64,000 nt of DNA from Tanypteryx hageni (lineage: Eukaryota; Arthropoda; Insecta; Odonata; Petaluridae). Both the position numbers and the translations under genes were made by a program. Under the pieces are notes generated by a model. It was not told where the DNA came from, made no database searches, and was given only the letters and a program-made list of their open reading frames with translations. Each line of letters begins with the position of its first letter. Position 1 is the first letter of the stretch. The stretch is taken from the NCBI GenBank assembly GCA_028673005.1, contig CM054116.1, forward strand, positions 133,401,547-133,465,546, in the 5' to 3' direction. Shown here piece after piece: positions 53,493-64,000 of this stretch.

Positions 53493-56157
53493 GGTCAATC
53501 AAGCGACTGCGACCATCATGGCCCATTGGAACGCAAACGGGGCCGTAAGAAACAAGACGCCGGAGCTCATTGAGTTCCTAAGGTAACACTCAGTTAATAT
53601 TATTTTAATACAGGAGACGCACCTTCAACCAAATGAGGATTGGGCTGTTCCTGGTTACAAGGTATTTAGGAGGGACCGAGAAAGCAACACTCGAAGGGGT
53701 GGAGTGGCTATCCTTGCCCGTGAAGGAATTGCATGCGCAATAATAGACGACAGAAGCTCTGGCCCGATAGAAGCAGTGGGAGTCAAAGCTGACACAATTA
53801 TGAGAACAATCACCATCGTTAGCATTTATATCCCACCAAATAAAGAACTGCGTATGCAATACCTAAACGGGCTCCTTAGCATGGACGACGGAGTGATAAT
53901 CACTGGTGATTTTAACGCGACGCATTGGGCGTGGAACTGCAGTAAATATAGCAGGCGTGGTAATCTTTTAAAGACATGGGCACGAGACAACCAATTTAGG
54001 GTAGTGGCTCCGGTAACAACGACGCGACCAGTACCAAGGAACACAGGAGGTGTCCTTGATTTTGCACTGGTCAAGAACTTTGATCGACGGACAGTGTCAA
54101 TAATGATTCCAGAGCTAACGAGCGACCATTACCCGGTGGTTCTGAGGATCGCGACACAAGTTATATTTTATCAACAGGACGCTACGGACTTGCGAACTGG
54201 GCTAAATTTAGAAAGAAAATTACGGAGACACTACCAAGTGACGTGCCCACGATATCAACCAGGGAGGGAATAGACGAGGCGGCAGAATTTTTGGGGAACG
54301 CCATCGCGAACGCAGCGGAAGAAGCAATTCCGCGCAGAGCAACAAAAGCAAAAGAAAACCTGGAGATCCCTGACGAAATTAAAGGTCTCATAAAAAAAGG
54401 AACCGGGTGAGGAGGGAGTACTACCGCCGAGCAGAAAAGGGATCTCCGGGAGTTGAATAGGGAAATTAGAGACCAGTTGAGGCGCCTGAGGAGATATAGA
54501 TGGTCGATACGATTGGCGGACCTCAACACGAAAGATAACAGCATATGGAAGTATACGCGTTCCCTAATTAGTTCTGCCAGGAGTGACCCCCCGTTGGAAA
54601 GCCCAGGAGGTAAACTCACCACGCCTGCTGACAAAGCAGAATATCTTGCGGCTTATTTAGAGCAGATTTTCACGCCAAATGAAGCGACGGAATTTACTCC
54701 GGAAATAACAATAGAAGAAGTCGAGTCCATGCTAGGGGAACAGCAACACAATGAGGACCAAGCCACTCCGGTGTTCTCCATTAAAGAATTGGCAGAAGTA
54801 ATAGCACAGCTACTTAAAGGGAAAGCCACAGGAAAAGACAAAATTCCCTGCGAATTAATAAAACGACTGCCAATCTCTGCGGGATAATACCTTATCTCAA
54901 TTCTCAACGCAGCGGTAAAGACAGGGCATTTTCCAACCGGCTGGAAGCATGCAGACATTATATGCATACCCAAGGTAGGAAGGAGGGTGTTAAAACCCTC
55001 CGACTTCTGACCAATATCCCTACTTTCCTTCCTTGGAAAGGTATGCGAAAAGATGATTTATCCCCACATACTGACTCACGCGGAAAGGCATGGTGTGATC
55101 CCCCAAAATCAGTTCGGATTTAAGGCAGGACACTCCACAACACACCAGCTGCAAAGAGTAATCGATTTTATTACGGACGCCTTCAACAGGAACAATGTTT
55201 CTGTTGGAGTAGCATTTGATATAAGTAAGGCATTCGAGAAAGTATGGCATTTAGGCCTACTGCAAAAACTACTGATAGCAAAATTTCCCTCTTGGCAGGC
55301 GAAATTTATTAAATCTTATATTGATGACAGGCCATTCACAGTGAAATGGAATGGTGCCGTTAGTTCAACGAGGAAGATAGCAGCTGGTGTCCCACAAGGG
55401 AGTGTCCTAGGGCCATTGCTATTCTCCATCTACACAGGCGACATTCCGACAAGCGAGGGGGATTGGAACTCCACCATTGCTCTCTACGCGGACGACTGCG
55501 CCATAATAACGAGAAGCTTCCAGCCGGAAATGGCTGTCCGGTATGCAATGAGGCTAACTGAGAAACTGACTCAGTATTACAAAAAATGGAGAATTGAGAT
55601 AAACCCCCAAAAGACACAAGCAATCCTCTTAAAAAAAGGATGCCAATATGCCGAGACAACTTTTAATTGAAGGTGTGGAAATTCCGTGGGCGAAACATAT
55701 TAAATATTTAGGTGTTACCATGGACGAGAAACTTCGGTTTGACGAACATGTAAAAAGGATTAACCTAGCGGCAGCTGGGAAAAGAGCCAGACTCTTCCCA
55801 ATTTTTAATTCAATTGACGTGTCCAGGGAATTAAAAACACACCTCTATATAGCAATTATCAGACCGACACTTATGTACGCTGCACCAGTATGGACAGGAC
55901 TCATTATGCAGAAGTCCTGGAAAATACTTGAGACCGCAGAGAAAATTTTTTTAAAGAGAATAAGCAGGACACGGGGTCGGAACATAGATCTCCACGAAAT
56001 GCTGAACACAAAAGCGATTAGAGAAGTCGCCAAAGATTTGGCCAATAAATATAAACTCGCTCTGGAAAATAAAACAAATGACGTTCTTCGCGATCTCGCA
56101 AAAAAACAAAGTGTCGGCCTGGGACAAGTACAAGAGAGCACTGGCATCCACAGGTGA
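53482..56157 (+). pseudogene. LINE C ORF2: endonuclease-reverse transcriptase
   Basis: It starts MDAKVNQATATIMAHWNANG. A TAA at 53584 is followed by the endonuclease: IILIQETHLQP, GYKVFRRDRESNTRRGGVAI, IITGDFNATHWAWNC and LTSDHYPVVL. After a frame change near 54170, the linker (ANAAEEAIPRRATKAKENLE) leads to the RT: KGKATGKDKIPCELIKRLP, NQFGFKAGHSTTHQL, AFDISKAFEKVWH and GVPQGSVLGPLLFSIYTGDI. The YADD box is intact at 55485-55496. Another shift near 55640 gives the C-terminal part with KYLGVTMDEKLRFDEH and RPTLMYAAPVW. The catalytic residues are intact, but at least three breaks prevent translation. Confidence 0.87.
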
Positions 56158-56362
56158 AGAGGATAGGGTTCCTCCTAAAAAGCGGCGAATATAACGTTTT
56201 TATCAATATTGACCATTATGACACACGGGTGAGGTGCCTGTATTAAATCATTTATTTTATAATACGACGTTGAGAAAAGCCACATTGGAAGGCAACTCAG
56301 AAATAACACGGGAGGGTATGAACCACAGGTCCTCCGTAAGAAGCAGCTATTTATAATAGATA

Positions 56363-57180
56363 TCTAACAATAATAAAAGGCTACTTTTGTCCCTTGGTCC
56401 GTTTGTCCCTTTGTGGCTCCCTCTGTTACGCTATAAAAATGCGAATAACTCGATAATGGAACGAGATTCATTTTTTATATATGGCAGGAATGATCGATTC
56501 ACATATTATAAGATGACGATGAAAATAAATCTGGAAAAAAGTCCTAGGTTCGACTCCAAGGTGGGCATTTCCATTTCCCATATGATAACACGTAAAAATC
56601 GACTTTTTGATTTGCAGGCTTTTATTCTTTTTGAGATATAAATTACAAAGAATCCTCCTATAATCTTCGGATCTAGCCCATTTTAAAGAAAAAACTACGA
56701 AGTTCTTATTCTGTTCATCTTTTCCCACCTACATTTCGAAACTTCTCATGTTAAACGTATAATTCACATATTTTGGGGAAATCTTGCCATTTTAATGGGA
56801 TGTTGCCATGCCAACCCATTACTTTGTTAAACCTCATTATCCTATTGTTATTTAAATCCTTTTGGGTGAAAGCGTGCTTTGAATGCTCTTACAATTAGTA
56901 CGAGAGAGAGGAGAGAGAAATTCTTTTCATAGCAACCAATGTAAACAACATTCGTTGCGTTATTTACGAGAAGGAGTACATTTGAATGTATAATATTAAT
57001 CATTATGATACTAAAATCAGGTACTTAGAATCATCGTAGGAGTTTAAAACTTGAAACAACGAACGCCTAAAAGAACGAAAGTTTGTTTTCTTGCCATCCA
57101 AAGAAAGTCAAGGTATATTTATGTTCATTTTGTATTTCACAAAAACCTTTCCCGTTGAATTTCAACGAGCATCTCACTAG
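56363..57180 (+). mobile_element. Non-autonomous Helitron, 818 bp (Helitron C)
   Basis: The left end TCTAACAATAATAAAAGGCT follows an A. The right end is CTAG (57177-57180) followed by T. Nine bases before CTAG lies a stem-loop, CGTTGAA/TTCAACG (57153-57167). These are the three structural marks of a Helitron. A GTCCGTTTGTCC segment lies near the left end. No Rep/helicase is encoded. It is inserted at the 3' edge of LINE C. Confidence 0.78.
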
Positions 57181-57230
57181 TATATGTATGCATGTATATA
57201 CTAGTAATCGGTGCTTGCATACTGCAAGCA
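57177..57230. repeat. Two adjacent palindromes at the Helitron C right end
   Basis: CTAGTATATGTATGCATG (57177-57194) continues to CTAG at 57204 as a 28-bp near-perfect palindrome. TGCTTGCA-TAC-TGCAAGCA (57212-57230) is a perfect 8-bp stem-loop just beyond. Confidence 0.8.
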
Positions 57231-57239
57231 TTGGTGCCC

Positions 57240-58057
57240 TATAGCCACCACACCAAATTTAATTCCTCCTAATGTTTCCTGTTTTTTAATTTTGAAGTCG
57301 TATTCATTTTTGTAACATATTGGGAAGTTGTCTAAATTAATTCTTCTTACGGAAAACTAACTCAACTTTCGGAGCGCCTGGAGTCGAACCGAGGAAATCT
57401 ACATAATATGTCTCATATTATCCAAAGGCCTACTTATGACATCTACACACCCTGAAAATGTCAGCGCAATATTCCTCTTAGTATTGTCTGCGCACCCAAA
57501 TATGTTTTCCCTTTGCTTTTAAATGTTACGGTCTGAGAGTGACGTCATGACACTAAGCTACTTTTCAGTTCGTGGCACTAAGCTCTCGTTCAGTTTTACT
57601 AACATGTAAAATAAATTCCCGAAGAAAAGCATTGTCTCGTAGTCATGACAGAAATATTGGGCCATTGTTATAAATTGTATAAAATCCCGTTTCTATGCAG
57701 TAAAAATCGAATAGTTGGACTAATTCGGCACGGATTTGTGTTTTACTTTCAGGAAAAATATCTTCGTTCTTTTTGCCGTCTTCTAATTTAGGTCCGGAGT
57801 TTGTACCTTAATTAAAAGTAATTTAAAAATGGAATTATAAAAAGGCTTGTACGGATTTAAATAAGACTTGAAAATAAACGTTTTGGGGTGTAAAAGACCC
57901 CGTTGTAAGGGGAAATTTTTTATTTTTCACTTCCATGTTCTCCATTTTCAAGTTTCATGGCTCAGATTGCCCTTTTTAAGCAATAACTATAATCATTATT
58001 AAGACAATAGCTTATATGTTACACTGACATTTATGCAAAAATTATGGTATTTTGTGT
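57240..58057. other. No recognisable gene
   Basis: AT-rich. A GGAGTCGAACCGAGG piece at 57379 resembles a minus-strand B-box but lacks the rest of a tRNA. Confidence 0.35.
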
Positions 58058-58065
58058 GTTAGGAT

Positions 58066-58237
58066 CAGTGCCATAAATAGGGCGGGGCGTCTACCCCGGG
58101 CGCAACTAAGTAAGGGACGAAAAAATATCCAAATAATAGCTAAATAAACTAGAGACGATAATTTTTTAAAGGAGGGGGGGGGGGGTCACATATTTAGTAG
58201 TTTGCCACGAGCTGCAAAATAGCTGGTTACGGCTCTG
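58066..58237. mobile_element. hAT MITE, 172 bp, perfect duplication
   Basis: GTTAGGAT stands at 58058-58065 and 58238-58245, identical. The ends are CAGTGCCATAA and, complemented, CAGAGCCGTAA. The interior includes GGGCGGGGCGTCTACCCCGG and a run of ten or more G residues near 58175. Confidence 0.92.
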
Positions 58238-58245
58238 GTTAGGAT

Positions 58246-60560
58246 TATGGTTTCATCATCCGTGCCTTTTAGTACGTATCTGGATAAAAAAATAATTTAA
58301 AATCATCTCCTCATCATAAGTGTACATCGTTGGCTGAAATCAAATGGATTATAATGCAGTATAAGCATTAAGTCAATGCTCTTGAAATATGGAAAATCAA
58401 TTCCCATTGAAAGGCATTGGAGTCGTAGTTAATGGTAGTTAACATTTTTCATTGTTGAAGACCGAAAAAAAATACATAATTTTATAATTAAAATAAACTT
58501 TTTGCGCAAATTCAGCATAGATTTGAATTCTTTCTTCAATAAAAATAAACTTCATTCTTTCATCCATGGTATGGTGCATCTCTTGACTTTGTATCTTAAT
58601 TGTAAATAATTAAAAAAAGCAATTTTATATAGCACTGCACAGTTTTCAATGACCAACAAACCAACCAATGACCTATAATCATGCCAAATTTCAGCTCTGT
58701 AGCACTTCTAGAAGTACCGTATGTTTTATATTATATATATATATATATATGTTCTATATATGTAAGAATCAGCTATTTATAATGATATAATATGTATGTA
58801 TGATATGTATATAATCTTAGGAACTGCAACTATGTGCAGAGATTTTATTGTTGTCAATGGATAACTCGAAGAAATCATGAACATTGACAAAGACATAATT
58901 TAAGTCAAAGTTAGTGAATAAGCATAGTATTTAAGTTTCATTTCTTTTAAATAAAATTAATTGAACATTTTTGCTTGGAGTTCATTATCCATTTGAACTA
59001 ATAATATTTAAAGCTATACTCTCCAATTTCAAAAACTTGATATAGCTCGTAATTTTCTTTTGTAACTATTGATGATGATGACAAGAAAGCTCAAGTATTT
59101 CCTTTTCCTCTGACACACCAAAGAGGAGGAAAAGATTTCTGGAGAGGCCGCTGTTATTAGTTAAACATTCGAATTCTGAACCATTCACAACCAGGAAGTT
59201 CACATTGGTATTCAGTCTTTCTGTATCTAATATCGATGCGACTGCCGGCACAAGAGTCTCTCGCCTGAATCATGCTAAATAAAACAGTTATACTTATTAA
59301 CTGGTATCGCAGGCTAACAAATAGATATCTAAAAATAAATCATTCCAGCATTCTTTATTTAAAGGAGTTTAACAAAATGGAACATACTAAGTAATATGAT
59401 AACATACAGTAAATTACTTAATATTGGCCATGAAGAGTAAAAGTATTCGCAAAAGAAGACAATATTCCTTTTGTAATTAGTGAAGCTCTAAAAAAAGTAA
59501 CGGATAAAATAAAATATTCCGAGAAATAAAAATCTCGAAGGTGAACATTTTTAATTCAATTGTCTCTCAATACGATGCTCGATAACTTCCGCTCGCATAT
59601 ACGCCAGACGTCTCTCTCCGAATTACAGTTTCAACCTCCAGTCGCTAGAGTGAGCTAGTGCCGTCATTGGCGAGGGGAATTCGCAACTCTTGCGCGCTTC
59701 TCACGAAAAGTGGATCGGAATTAACGTCAGTCAAAGCGCCTACATCGCGTCATTTGGAGGCCCAACGAGTTTAATTCCAATTTGGTCGGATACAGAGTTC
59801 GCCCCACGCGCTTTTAACGAACTGTTCGCTCAAATGTCACCGCGAAATATTCCACGACAGCTATTAACACGGACCTGGTAGAGCGCGTGTCGCCGATAAC
59901 CCGTTTCACAGGTTGAAGGGCGTGATGTACGGACTCCGTGCCGTCCCGGTATTGTGAAGCTATTTGGGAGGAATGCGCGCAGTGAACTCCACATTTCTTA
60001 CGTGTAGTACACAAATAGAAGTAAGATGCGCAGAATACAGAGGCATAAGGCGCCTTCCTAACAGAGGACTCCGGAATTCAAACTTCGAATTGCTGTTATC
60101 GGTAAGGAAGCAGCCCTGATGGAGGTCCACGATTCAAATTCGGCATTATCTCTATGCGTTTTACTTTTTTCTAAATATCGTTAATATAGTTCTCTCATAA
60201 GTTTAGGGACTTAAACCTTGTAAATTTATTTCCTGTAATAACGAGTGATAAATTTATTATCTTTGAATATAAATGAAAATTGGCAGTCTTGATTGAGATT
60301 TGCCATTTTGTCTCACATTTCAATAAAATTCTTATGTATAGAACGTTAAAATGCGTGTCTGCGACATTAAATATTTTGTCGAGATGATTAAAAACTAATC
60401 ATCCTATCAAAATAATGTTTATATATAAATATAAGTAATGCTCCTAAAAAGGCGCTATGAGATTCAGTCCGTTAGATATGCGAATGTATCAAATGCTTTA
60501 CCACATCACATATTTTGGTGTAGTTTGGTATATAAGATATCTATAAAATTATAAGACGAA
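58246..60560. other. Largely unassigned AT-rich sequence
   Basis: A short (TA)n at ~58733-58750 is the only simple repeat noted. A CpG-containing patch with open frames on both strands lies at 59640-60010 but encodes nothing I recognise. See also the minus-strand frame at 59066. Confidence 0.35.
59066..59268 (-). CDS. Unrecognised open frame, possible terminal exon
   Basis: The frame reads RETLVPAVASILDTERLNTN, VNFLVVNGSEFECLTNNSG, LSRNLFLLFGVSEEKEIL and a stop. The composition is protein-like rather than low complexity. It is preceded on the minus strand by TTTAGCATGATTCAG, a possible splice acceptor. I do not recognise the family; a transposase fragment or a chance frame are both possible. 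Confidence 0.2.
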
Positions 60561-60599
60561 TGTGGCATATTTGAATCGGATTTTTATGCGTTCTTTGCA

Positions 60600-61000
60600 C
60601 GAAGTTAACGCATATAGGGGAGGTCGTTTCCGTCCGTCCGTCTGCCCGTCCGCATGTTAAACTCGGAAGTCGCTTGTCGTATTTTAATGAGATTTGGTAT
60701 TTAGGAGTTTTGCTAACAATCGTCGATAGATTCCAATTTTGGTTAAAATTGGACAAAAATTACGACCACTTTACATGAAGACCTACATGTAGTTTAGAAT
60801 ACTCTTCTGTTTCAACTCGGGAACTGCTTGACGTATTTTGATGAAATTTTGCTTCTCGTTACATACTCATCCGAGTGAAAAATATTGATAACATTTTGAG
60901 ATCTTCAAGGATGCGTTTGGAAACTCCGTGTACTCCAATCTTGTTCTATAAGGAATTTAAAATAACCATTTACCAAGAAAGGGTCACAACTCGAACATAC
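60600..61000 (+). repeat. GTCCGTCCG module followed by two 'TGATGAAATTTTG' units
   Basis: CGTCCGTCCGTCTGCCCGTC at 60631 is followed by two similar segments (CTCGGAAGTCGCTTGTCGTA near 60662 and CTCGGGAACTGCTTGACGTA near 60817). Each leads to ATTTTRATGARATTT. This is the same layout as the other modules of this type in the window, but a separate family. Confidence 0.55.
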
Positions 61001-61022
61001 TCCACTCCTTGAGACTTCCTAA

Positions 61023-61180
61023 CCAGCGGCGGATCCAGGAGAGGACACGGGGCACGTGCCCTCCCCCTGTCATCCGACCAGCAAATAAACAAGTATAGTA
61101 AATGTATTCAACTACTAGGCGCTACGCGCGGCAACCCCGCCCTCCGCGCGCTCTCGAGCCTGCGGCGCTATGCGTCTCTA
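61023..61180. mobile_element. hAT-like terminus fragment
   Basis: CAGCGGCGGATCCAGGAGAG is of the same type as the 38393 and 24555 ends. It is followed by GGGCACGTGCCC and a CpG-rich GCTACGCGCGGCAACC stretch. No inverted partner was found. Confidence 0.4.
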
Positions 61181-62295
61181 TAATATGACAATTATTTTTC
61201 GGTATAGCTCTTCTCAAGACGCATACTTTTTGTTCATAAAGTTTTTTTCTTTGGCGAACCGTTTCCGAAATACAATACATATTCAAGTATGTACACTCAT
61301 TTCCAAATGTATTCCAAGAATTTGAGCGGCGTCGGTCTCGCGGCAGACTGAATTTTAACTTCCCGTCTACGTGAATGTTATGTCAGTCGGTGAATATGTA
61401 TTGCTGTCGTGGCACCACCTCAGCCTTCAGGGTTTATTGTTGCATAAAATACGACGTATTCTTGCGTATCCGCCGGAATCAACAAAGATTATTCCGCGTC
61501 TTAGGCGATCGTTTGAACGTACTGTTATAATTCGCCATTGTTATTTAACAGCCATTATTACATTGCGATGATAGCGTAAACAGGCCGATGCAATTTTTTT
61601 TTGTCCAAGTGAGGGGTTGTTGGGGGAGGGTTGAAGAAAACTCGCTGCGTAATTAGTTTTAATAGTAGAAGTGCGATGTATTTACGAATTTCGAATCGAC
61701 GATTTCACCGGTATTAACAAATTTCTTCGGCTCGGTAATATTTGTTACATAACGGAAATAGCGAAAGTGACAAGGCCCAATTCTCAAAAACAGTCGAGAT
61801 ATATGCGTTTAAAAAGTAAAATAAAACAGTTTCTTCTTCCATTACTTGCCACTTGATAGAAATCTCCGTATATTCCACGTTAAACACTAACGTAACAAGT
61901 CGGTTTGGCTGACGGAATGCACGAGATTGTAATGCGGTGTATCTTTTTTATAATTCATTGATTTAAATTGTTGTTGCAGCCATCATAATTTCGTTTCGCT
62001 TCGTTTTAAGTGAACCTCATTTTTACAGACGAGTCATAGGTAATTTGAAAGATAAATCAATCTCCGAGCTGTGCGTGACTGCTCGGGTAAAAATGCAGAT
62101 TTCTGACTGACTTCGCAAAAGTTTTTGCGGATACCACTAGGTTGTTTATTTTTTCATGTGCACGAAAAATTTGGAAAATGAATGGAAATGGATTATCTAC
62201 GACGAAGAAATGTACGTAAATACGCATACACAAGGTTTGTATGTGAAAAGAAATATGAATAATGAAGTCAGGCTCAGCCCTGTGGAATTTACTCA
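61181..62295. other. No recognisable gene
   Basis: Small frames of 60-66 aa (61371 and 61671) have no family features. Confidence 0.3.
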
Positions 62296-62451
62296 TCATG
62301 AAAAAAAGAACTTAGTTACTTCCACAAATTGAATTTTAAACGACCGGTTTCACTACGGTCGTTTATATCGTTTCACTTGACCTGATGATCTTAGTGAAAC
62401 CGGTCCTTTAAAATGAAATTTGTGGAAGTAACTAAGTTCTTTTTTTCATGA
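62296..62451. mobile_element. Palindromic element, ~58-bp arms
   Basis: TCATGAAAAAAAGAACTTAG begins the left arm, which continues through GTTACTTCCACAAATT and CGACCGGTTTCACT. The right arm is its complement with a few differences and ends at 62451. The centre (ACGGTCGTTTATATCG) is short. Confidence 0.85.
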
Positions 62452-62499
62452 AAAGAAATGGTTACTTTACGACGAACGAATGAACGTGAACACGAGTGA

Positions 62500-62885
62500 A
62501 GATATAAAAATGAATTTTTATAACCAACTTTTATATACCTAGTTAATACATTAATATGAATAAACTCCATAATATAATTATGATAACCTTTCTGCTTGCA
62601 TGGACGTAAAAAGTTGCAAAAGTGTCTACCAGCTGTTGAGTGATGTGGGGGTCTCTCTATTTAAACTTTAATCTTTTTATAGTTGTGAGAATGGCAGACA
62701 GAAGTAGAAAACTCAGTGGCAAACGTAAGAATGTTTGATATATAAGTAGTAAGAAGTTTGATAGTATCTTTTATTTCATTAATGGAAATACTGACTTATC
62801 CATTCATATTGCTTAAAATTAACGAAAATATACTGCTAGTTCAGAGTAATTCAGCTTTAGATACTAGTAGGAGTGAAATTGTTGA
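62500..62885 (+). repeat. Dispersed repeat R2, plus-strand copy
   Basis: Aligns to the reverse complement of 35917-36292 along almost its whole length with modest divergence. Flanking sequences differ, so both edges are real element or duplication limits. Confidence 0.85.
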
Positions 62886-64000
62886 ATATTTCATATTATA
62901 GTCACCTAACTTAAATGACAAAAATAATAAATTGTTCTTTTCCTAACATCACATCAACCATCCATATAAAACCGCTGTATAAGTATAGTTAACTGAAGAA
63001 TTACTAAGCTACAACACAACACTTTAAAATGTTTTATTTAAATTAGTTCAAATTAACATTCTTTACAACAGCTTTAAGGTATGCCGCAAACATAAGAACA
63101 TGCGCGAATTTCGGCCGCGCACGGAGGGGAAGTTCCCTCCGTCATCTTGACTTCCCCCACCCCACTACTAGTCCATCCTTCTCCTCCTTAGGTGGTCAGT
63201 TCTCACTATTTACAGTTGCTGTCTATACGAAGTTTTGCAACTATTTGGCAGCAGTGTAGTTAGAAAAGGACCGAGACAGCGATAGCCCGTGCGGTAAGGA
63301 AGGGCGAGAGGGGAGGGTGCCAAGTGGAGTGAGGGATTAGGCCCACACCCAATGCACACCTAAAATGTTCTTTTGTTCGCGGTAGACCTATACCTATCTT
63401 AAATACTGAAAAAAAAGAATATGATACTTAAATGTGAGGGCTTTTAGAAAATTGTCAAAACAATTGGTCTTAAAGGTCTACAATTAGAAAAGATTTCATC
63501 CAAAGTAAAAAATAAGCCAAGTGAACAGTTCCCAAGAATAAAATTATGTGATGGCACAAACAACATAGCCAAATATAGTCATCTCAAGTAGTTTTCAAAT
63601 GAATTTTCAATGTAAAGTATTCCGAGAAGATCGCATTAATGGTTATTAATGGTAGATAGTAATATAGTATTAATGATAATAGGAATAGTAGACATATAAT
63701 TCACATTATAGTATGTTCCAGAGAGTTGAATTCTATTCTTGACCTCATATTAATGCTTAATAAATGCATCATTTTAGTGCTTTAATACGGATCAGACTTT
63801 TATACACTGGTATAACATATATACTGAATCAATTAAGTAGTTTTATGGTGGAAGGAAAAGGGAATGGAAATGACTAGAAATTGAGAAAAAGGAAGAGGAT
63901 GACGCAGAGTTTGCATAGAATTAAAAGGAGCCGCTGCACAAAAATAACAATAACAAATTATAATTCTTTATAAAACACTTTATACGATCGAATCATGCAC
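62886..64000. other. No recognisable gene
   Basis: A GC-richer, CpG-containing stretch lies at 63095-63370 within AT-rich DNA. I see no coding frame, termini or RNA gene. Confidence 0.35.

Larger units (their letters stand above)
51890..56360 (+). mobile_element. Jockey-type LINE (LINE C), nearly full length but mutated
   Basis: A ~400-bp GC-rich leader is followed by a gag-like ORF1, an overlapping ORF2 and a ~200-bp 3' region. GGTTCATACCCTCCC at 51953-51967 recurs inverted at 56311-56325, unusual for a LINE. There is no long poly-A tail; the 3' end has ATTAAATCATTTATTTTATA. Stops and frameshifts in both ORFs make it inactive. The 3' edge is set by Helitron C, which starts at 56363. Confidence 0.8.

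Noticed and set aside
57370..57450. Second tRNA-like patch (GGAGTCGAACCGAGG)
   Set aside because: Only a B-box-like piece is present. The T-stem pairs poorly and no A-box or acceptor is found.
1..64000. LTR retrotransposons or endogenous viruses
   Set aside because: No paired long terminal repeats, gag-pol order, integrase, protease or envelope-like frames were seen.

Overview
The window is a eukaryotic, AT-rich stretch of interspersed repeats, most likely from an arthropod and probably an insect. That rests on the mix of repeats: Jockey-, CR1- and RTE-type LINEs, a Penelope-like element, Helitrons, many hAT elements, a PIF/Harbinger element, a pogo relic and tRNA-derived SINEs. There are no bacterial-style operons, and I found no host gene I could name. 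Two or three short stretches could be exons or promoter-like islands, at low confidence. The species cannot be fixed from the sequence alone.

Layout. 0-8 kb: a Helitron-like left end with ~180-bp sub-repeats (366-1250). Next comes a Jockey-like LINE relic (2802-4075) fused in frame to a CR1-like LINE (4076-6824). That second LINE is broken by a 46-bp insertion with a 12-bp target duplication. A long-armed palindrome follows (7014-7369). 8-11 kb: a MADF-like ORF and a decayed RTE LINE whose last codons are split by a hAT MITE (10600-10940). 11-20 kb: two palindromic elements, copies of a dispersed repeat (R1), pyrimidine tracts, and a ~2-kb TIR transposon (16703-18679) that carries a six-unit internal repeat. 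20-28 kb: a Helitron (19993-21459), a pogo relic, a hAT with a ZMYM1-like transposase relic (23101-24555), the second copy of the six-unit repeat (25584-26585) and a hAT MITE. 28-34 kb: pyrimidine tracts next to CpG-rich patches, a SINE and a palindrome.

34.4-39.05 kb is a nest. A 4.6-kb hAT (perfect 8-bp TSD) contains a transposase relic, a dispersed repeat copy, a SINE and a second 1.1-kb hAT (perfect TSD). The second hAT's own transposase is split by a 71-bp MITE. A PIF/Harbinger element with a MADF-like ORF follows directly (39148-39883), then a fold-back element whose arms are tRNA-like (40035-40360). 41-50 kb: purine and pyrimidine tracts, minisatellites, hAT MITEs and a CpG-rich patch. 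50.6-57.2 kb: a Penelope-like GIY-YIG ORF without its RT, a (TA)n tract with a perfect hairpin, a nearly full-length but mutated Jockey LINE with ORF1 and ORF2, and an 818-bp Helitron. 57-64 kb: mostly unassigned AT-rich DNA with one clear hAT MITE (58066-58237), a palindrome (62296-62451) and a dispersed repeat.

The features do not work together as a pathway. They are successive insertions, and the target-site duplications and nesting give their relative order. The least ordinary structures are the tRNA-armed fold-back element, the six-unit hierarchical repeat shared by two loci, the pairing of long CT tracts with CpG-rich patches, and the set of long-armed palindromes.
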